Below are positions 6,161-9,087 of a stretch of DNA of 9,087 nt, piece by piece. The position numbers and the translations under genes were made by a program. How positions within the stretch are numbered: position 1 is the stretch's first letter; each line of letters starts with the position of its first letter. Source of the DNA: Bacteroidia bacterium (GTDB taxonomy: Bacteria > Bacteroidota > Bacteroidia > B-17B0 > Aurantibacillaceae); NCBI GenBank assembly GCA_014379485.1, contig JACMLS010000997.1:1-9087 (forward strand), in the 5' to 3' direction. The notes beneath the pieces are model-generated. The model had not been told where the DNA came from, did not search any database, and saw nothing but the letters and a program-made list of their open reading frames with translations.

Positions 6161-7216
6161 ATGGATTGGGGATTTGTTATTTATAAAGCGATCATTTGTG
6201 TAGGTGTCTTCGGCATTGCACTTGTTGTTGCCATGTATTCCACCTGGTGGGAAAGAAAATTTGCGGCATACCTGCAAGATCGTTTAGGTCCCAACCGTGC
6301 GGGTCCTATGGGTTTGTTGCAACCGCTTGCAGACGGAATTAAAATGTTCATGAAAGAAGAAATTATTCCAAACGTTTCAAATAAATTTCTTTTTATTCTT
6401 GGTCCTTGTTTATGTATGCTCACTGCTTGTATGACCGGCGTTGTAATTCCATGGGCAAAAGATGTAATGGTTGACGGAAAAATGTATCCGATCCAGATCA
6501 CAGACATCAACATTGGCATTTTATATTTACTGGGCGTTGTTTCTATTGGTGTTTATGGAATCATGATCGGTGGCTGGGCTTCCAACAATAAATATTCTCT
6601 TATTGGCGCAATCCGTGCTTCGTCTCAAATGATCTCTTACGAAATTGCAATGGGGCTTTCAATAATTTCTCTTGTAATTTTAACTGGTACTTTAAGCTTC
6701 CGCGAAATACTCGAGCAACAAGATGCCGGATTGTGTTACGCGGCAATTAATCCATTAGGTTTTATTATTTTCTTCATCTGCGCCCTTGCCGAAACAAATC
6801 GTGCTCCTTTCGATTTACCTGAGTGCGAAACAGAATTGGTGGGCGGTTATCACACAGAGTATTCTTCTATGAAACTCGGTTTCTTTTTGTTTGCAGAGTA
6901 CATTAACATGTTTATTTCGTCTGCAGTAATGGCCGGTTTATTTTTTGGAGGATATAATTTTCCGTGGGCAAAAGAACTGTACGAGTCAATGGGCCTTAAT
7001 GAGGGCGACACCTGGATCACTGTAATTGGATTTGGAGTTTACTTTGTGAAAATATTATTATTCATTTCTCTTTTCATGTGGATCCGCTGGACACTTCCGC
7101 GTTTCCGTTACGATCAGCTAATGAATTTAGGATGGAAAAAATTAATTCCATTGTCAATATTGAACATTGTCCTGGTTTCGGTTGGTAGATATGTTTACAC
7201 ACATTATTTTCAATAA
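6161..7216 (+). CDS. nuoH: NADH-quinone oxidoreductase subunit H (membrane, quinone-site subunit)
   Basis: This 351-residue integral inner-membrane protein has about eight hydrophobic segments, the first at residues ~5-27 and the last at ~329-342. NuoH anchors the peripheral arm and lines the quinone channel. Family signatures are ERKFAAYLQDRLGPNR (31-46), the loop around SNNKYSLIGAIRASSQ (141-156) leading to YEIAMGLS, the acidic cytoplasmic loop ETNRAPFDLPE and CETELVGGYHTEYSS (211-236), and RFRYDQLMNLGWK (314-326). The length is normal and no conserved motif looks broken. It follows nuoG after 24 bases of AT-rich sequence without a clear Shine-Dalgarno, and precedes nuoI by 8 bases, in canonical order. 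Confidence 0.98.
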   Translation: MDWGFVIYKAIICVGVFGIALVVAMYSTWWERKFAAYLQDRLGPNRAGPMGLLQPLADGIKMFMKEEIIPNVSNKFLFILGPCLCMLTACMTGVVIPWAKDVMVDGKMYPIQITDINIGILYLLGVVSIGVYGIMIGGWASNNKYSLIGAIRASSQMISYEIAMGLSIISLVILTGTLSFREILEQQDAGLCYAAINPLGFIIFFICALAETNRAPFDLPECETELVGGYHTEYSSMKLGFFLFAEYINMFISSAVMAGLFFGGYNFPWAKELYESMGLNEGDTWITVIGFGVYFVKILLFISLFMWIRWTLPRFRYDQLMNLGWKKLIPLSILNIVLVSVGRYVYTHYFQ

Positions 7217-7224
7217 ATAGAAAG

Positions 7225-7830
7225 ATGCAGTTAACCAATAGGTCACGAGTAGTATCTAACAAGAAACAAAGCTTTGCTGAGAAGGCTTACTTTCCTGCTA
7301 TTATAAAAGGAATGATGATTACCATGAGTCATCTTCTTAAAAAGCCGGCCACTATTCAGTATCCCGAACAGGTCAGGCCAATGGCCCCTGTATATCGTGG
7401 TCAGCATATTTTAAAGCGCGATGAGAATGGTGCTGAAAGATGCACTGCCTGCGGTTTATGCGCAGTCGCTTGTCCCGCAGAAGCAATTACCATGGAGTCT
7501 GCAGAAAGAAAAAAAGGAGAAGAGAATTTATACCGCGAAGAAAAATACGCCACCATTTACGAAATTAATATGCTGCGCTGCATTTTCTGCGGCCTGTGCG
7601 AAGAAGCCTGCCCTAAAGAAGCTATTTTTCTTACAGACAAAACTGTACCTTCAGAATTTGAACGCGGAGATTTTGTTTACGGAAAAGACAAACTGACCGA
7701 AACGCTCGACAATACAAGAAAAGTAGATGTTAGCAAGAGACAAACAGAAGAAGTAAAAGAATTCAAAAAAATTCCCGGTCCAAAACATAATACATTATTT
7801 GATAAAAAATCATTAGACCATAAACATTAA
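7225..7830 (+). CDS. nuoI: NADH-quinone oxidoreductase subunit I (two [4Fe-4S] ferredoxin subunit)
   Basis: This 201-residue subunit carries clusters N6a and N6b and passes electrons to the terminal N2 cluster near the quinone site. Two ferredoxin-type motifs are intact: C73, C76, C79, C83 (CTACGLCAVACP) and C119, C122, C125, C129 (CIFCGLCEEACP). The N-terminal ~35 residues contain an amphipathic stretch (AYFPAIIKGMMITMSHL) that in the family lies on the membrane surface. The C-terminal ~65 residues are charged and lack Cys, a tail longer than in compact homologues. The ATG at 7225 follows nuoH by 8 bases. Met30, Met31 and Met34 are possible later starts, but they would remove the amphipathic part. 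Confidence 0.97.
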   Translation: MQLTNRSRVVSNKKQSFAEKAYFPAIIKGMMITMSHLLKKPATIQYPEQVRPMAPVYRGQHILKRDENGAERCTACGLCAVACPAEAITMESAERKKGEENLYREEKYATIYEINMLRCIFCGLCEEACPKEAIFLTDKTVPSEFERGDFVYGKDKLTETLDNTRKVDVSKRQTEEVKEFKKIPGPKHNTLFDKKSLDHKH

Positions 7831-7856
7831 TAATTAAATTCGCTGACTGAAAATTT

Positions 7857-8375
7857 ATGATGCTATTGCAAATACAGACTACTGAGTACATTTTTTGGTT
7901 CTTGTCATTTTTTGCTGTGATGTGTGCCTGCATGGTGGTCTTTACCAACAAGCCTGTGCACAGTGTACTTTATCTTGTACTTACCTTTTTTGCTATTGCG
8001 GGCCATTACGTTTTACTCAACGCCCAGTTTCTTGCAGTCGTTCACATTGTAGTATACGCCGGCGCAATTATGGTCTTGTTTTTATTCGTGATCATGATGC
8101 TCAATCTAAATCACGATACAGAACCTGTAAAAAATAATTTACTGCGCGCAATGGCAGTGCTTGCATTCGGAACACTGCTCGTTACTCTGGTAGGTGCATT
8201 AAAAGGAGCAAGCATTCCAATGAGAACAGACGGGCACACAGAAATAGGAATGATAAAACGTTTGGGCGACACTTTATTTAAAGATTATTTATTGCCTTTT
8301 GAACTTTCATCCGTATTGCTTTTGGCAGCAATGGTAGGAACAGTTTTGCTGGGTAAAAAAGAAATAAAATCATGA
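7857..8375 (+). CDS. nuoJ: NADH-quinone oxidoreductase subunit J (membrane subunit)
   Basis: The protein has 172 residues with five predicted membrane segments (about 11-30, 32-52, 58-82, 95-116 and 146-166), as expected for NuoJ (ND6-like). The hallmark third segment VVHIVVYAGAIMVLFLFV (61-78) with Tyr67 and the adjacent glycine is present; in the family this segment changes conformation and links quinone chemistry to proton pumping. Two adjacent ATGs (7857 and 7860) make the start ambiguous by one residue. No Shine-Dalgarno is evident. The last four bases ATGA overlap the start of nuoK, a conserved arrangement in nuo operons. Confidence 0.96.
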   Translation: MMLLQIQTTEYIFWFLSFFAVMCACMVVFTNKPVHSVLYLVLTFFAIAGHYVLLNAQFLAVVHIVVYAGAIMVLFLFVIMMLNLNHDTEPVKNNLLRAMAVLAFGTLLVTLVGALKGASIPMRTDGHTEIGMIKRLGDTLFKDYLLPFELSSVLLLAAMVGTVLLGKKEIKS

Positions 8376-8698
8376 TACTTGCTATTACACAATTAATACC
8401 TGTAGATTATTATATGTACCTCGCAGCAGTGCTTTTCAGCATTGGCGTGTTTGGAGTAATGTACCGCAGAAATTCAATTATACTTTTTATGTGTGTTGAA
8501 TTAATGCTTAACGCGGTGAATCTTTTGCTTGCCGCTTTCTCTACTTATTTTGCAGATCCTAAAGGGCAGGTATTTGTGTTTTTTATTATGGCAGTAGCCG
8601 CCGCAGAAGTTGCTGTAGGACTTGCCATACTGGTTATGATTTACAGAAACGTAAAATCAAACAACTATGAAGCAATTATCCGAAACCTGGTTTGTTGA
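8372..8698 (+). CDS. nuoK: NADH-quinone oxidoreductase subunit K (membrane subunit), possibly altered C-terminus
   Basis: This 108-residue, three-helix membrane protein is the ND4L-like subunit. The two functional membrane glutamates are present as E43 (CVELMLNAVN) and E79 (AAAEVAVGLA), with the same 36-residue spacing as E36 and E72 in Escherichia coli. The highly conserved block GQVFVFFIMAVAAAEVAVGL (65-84) is intact. It starts within the nuoJ stop (ATGA). The final residues, YEAIIRNLVC, overlap the first 32 bases of the next gene in another frame, and the protein is slightly longer than the usual ~100-105. The native tail may have been replaced by read-through into foreign sequence near 8660-8670. 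All functional residues are upstream of that point. Confidence 0.95.
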   Translation: MILAITQLIPVDYYMYLAAVLFSIGVFGVMYRRNSIILFMCVELMLNAVNLLLAAFSTYFADPKGQVFVFFIMAVAAAEVAVGLAILVMIYRNVKSNNYEAIIRNLVC

Positions 8699-9087
8699 AG
8701 GTTATATTGATTTCGAATTAAAGAAGTATACCTTACTTGCCTACCTGCAACAGATCAGAAAATATTTCAACGAAAACAAACTATATCCTCAATTAGCCGA
8801 TCTTATTTTCCATTATAATAATCTCATAGCCTTCAGGGAAAACAAAAAACACCTGCAGGAGCATTTTCCAAAAAAATTAACCGGCTTACAAATTGAAAAA
8901 CTACAAACGCTTTACGAGCAAATGATAGAAGATGATGACCTGATGAAAGAATTGGAAGAGATCATCAATTATTCGGCGGGAGAAATGAAAACCATCCGGG
9001 GAGGCGGGCCCGATTCCTTTCGTTCGTTCTCCACCAACTGCCTGCTGGCTCGGCGGATGGTGGAGCGCGGGGTGCGCTTTGTGAACA
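8667..9087 (+). CDS. Conserved Bacteroidota-type hypothetical protein, 5' part, fused in frame to foreign 3' sequence (open at window end)
   Basis: The frame runs from ATG at 8667 to the window end (140 codons, no stop). Residues 1 to about 107 form a charged, mainly helical cytoplasmic protein beginning MKQLSETWFVEGYIDFELKK. I recognise this as resembling a conserved Bacteroidota protein of unknown function; there is no signal peptide, membrane segment or metal site. From about residue 110 the composition and sequence change: NCLLARRMVERGVRFVN resembles DUF1501 proteins, and the DNA becomes GC-rich. The two parts are unlikely to belong to one natural protein, so the true 3' end of this gene is not in the window. 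It also sits where nuoL is expected, overlapping the nuoK end by 32 bases. The start is chosen because the family-like sequence begins at this Met. Confidence 0.6.
   Translation, partial: MKQLSETWFVEGYIDFELKKYTLLAYLQQIRKYFNENKLYPQLADLIFHYNNLIAFRENKKHLQEHFPKKLTGLQIEKLQTLYEQMIEDDDLMKELEEIINYSAGEMKTIRGGGPDSFRSFSTNCLLARRMVERGVRFVN
9000..9087 (+). other. GC-rich DUF1501-like fragment at contig end, probable chimeric join
   Basis: By hand count 57 of 88 bases are G/C (about 65%), against roughly 40% upstream. The plus-strand frame reads a fragment containing STNCLLARRMVERGVRFVN, typical of DUF1501 (sulfatase-like, usually Tat-exported proteins abundant in Planctomycetota and Verrucomicrobiota, also present in some Bacteroidota). 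The junction with the preceding gene lies at about 8985-9003. An assembly or read chimera from a different genome is the simplest explanation. Confidence 0.75.

Noticed and set aside
1..9087. tRNA, rRNA, CRISPR array, riboswitch, transposase or IS ends
   Set aside because: Nothing resembling these was seen; non-coding gaps are all under 80 bases.

Overview
The window is a single-strand (all +) run of genes from a member of the Bacteroidota, built around the respiratory complex I (NADH:quinone oxidoreductase, nuo) operon. The affiliation rests on several things seen here: A-rich leaders mostly without a clear Shine-Dalgarno, a short NuoG of 332 residues without the large molybdopterin-oxidoreductase-like part, and accessory genes of types common in Bacteroidota (secreted proteins with a TonB C-terminal domain, and a conserved small protein after nuoK). 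Base composition is moderately AT-rich until the last ~90 bases.

Layout: the 3' end of nuoD (1-182), nuoE (262-843), an inserted pair of small genes of the DUF2442 and DUF4160 families (852-1393), nuoF (1394-2737), three tandem paralogues with a signal peptide and a TonB C-terminal domain (2743-5110), then nuoG, nuoH, nuoI, nuoJ and nuoK (5138-8698) in canonical order. Genes are packed with overlaps or gaps of at most ~80 bases, so they are probably one transcript. NuoE/F/G form the NADH-oxidising arm (FMN and Fe-S clusters), NuoD/I the connecting quinone-site arm, and NuoH/J/K part of the proton-pumping membrane arm. nuoL, nuoM and nuoN are not in the window. Where nuoL is normally expected there is an unrelated Bacteroidota-type gene whose start overlaps the end of nuoK.

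The main points of interest are: (i) the nuo operon is interrupted on both sides of nuoF by genes unrelated to complex I; (ii) the three secreted paralogues show a mosaic identity pattern suggestive of gene conversion, and their aligned start codons are ATG, GTG and TTG; (iii) the short NuoG keeps an extra four-cysteine module at its C-terminal end; (iv) the nuo order breaks after nuoK; (v) the final ~90 bases change abruptly to ~65% GC and encode a fragment of a DUF1501-type protein fused in frame to the preceding gene. The last is most simply an assembly chimera at the contig end, so nothing past about position 8990 should be trusted as native sequence. I do not see a clearly new biological system. 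The best candidates for unexplored biology are the two insertions in the nuo operon.
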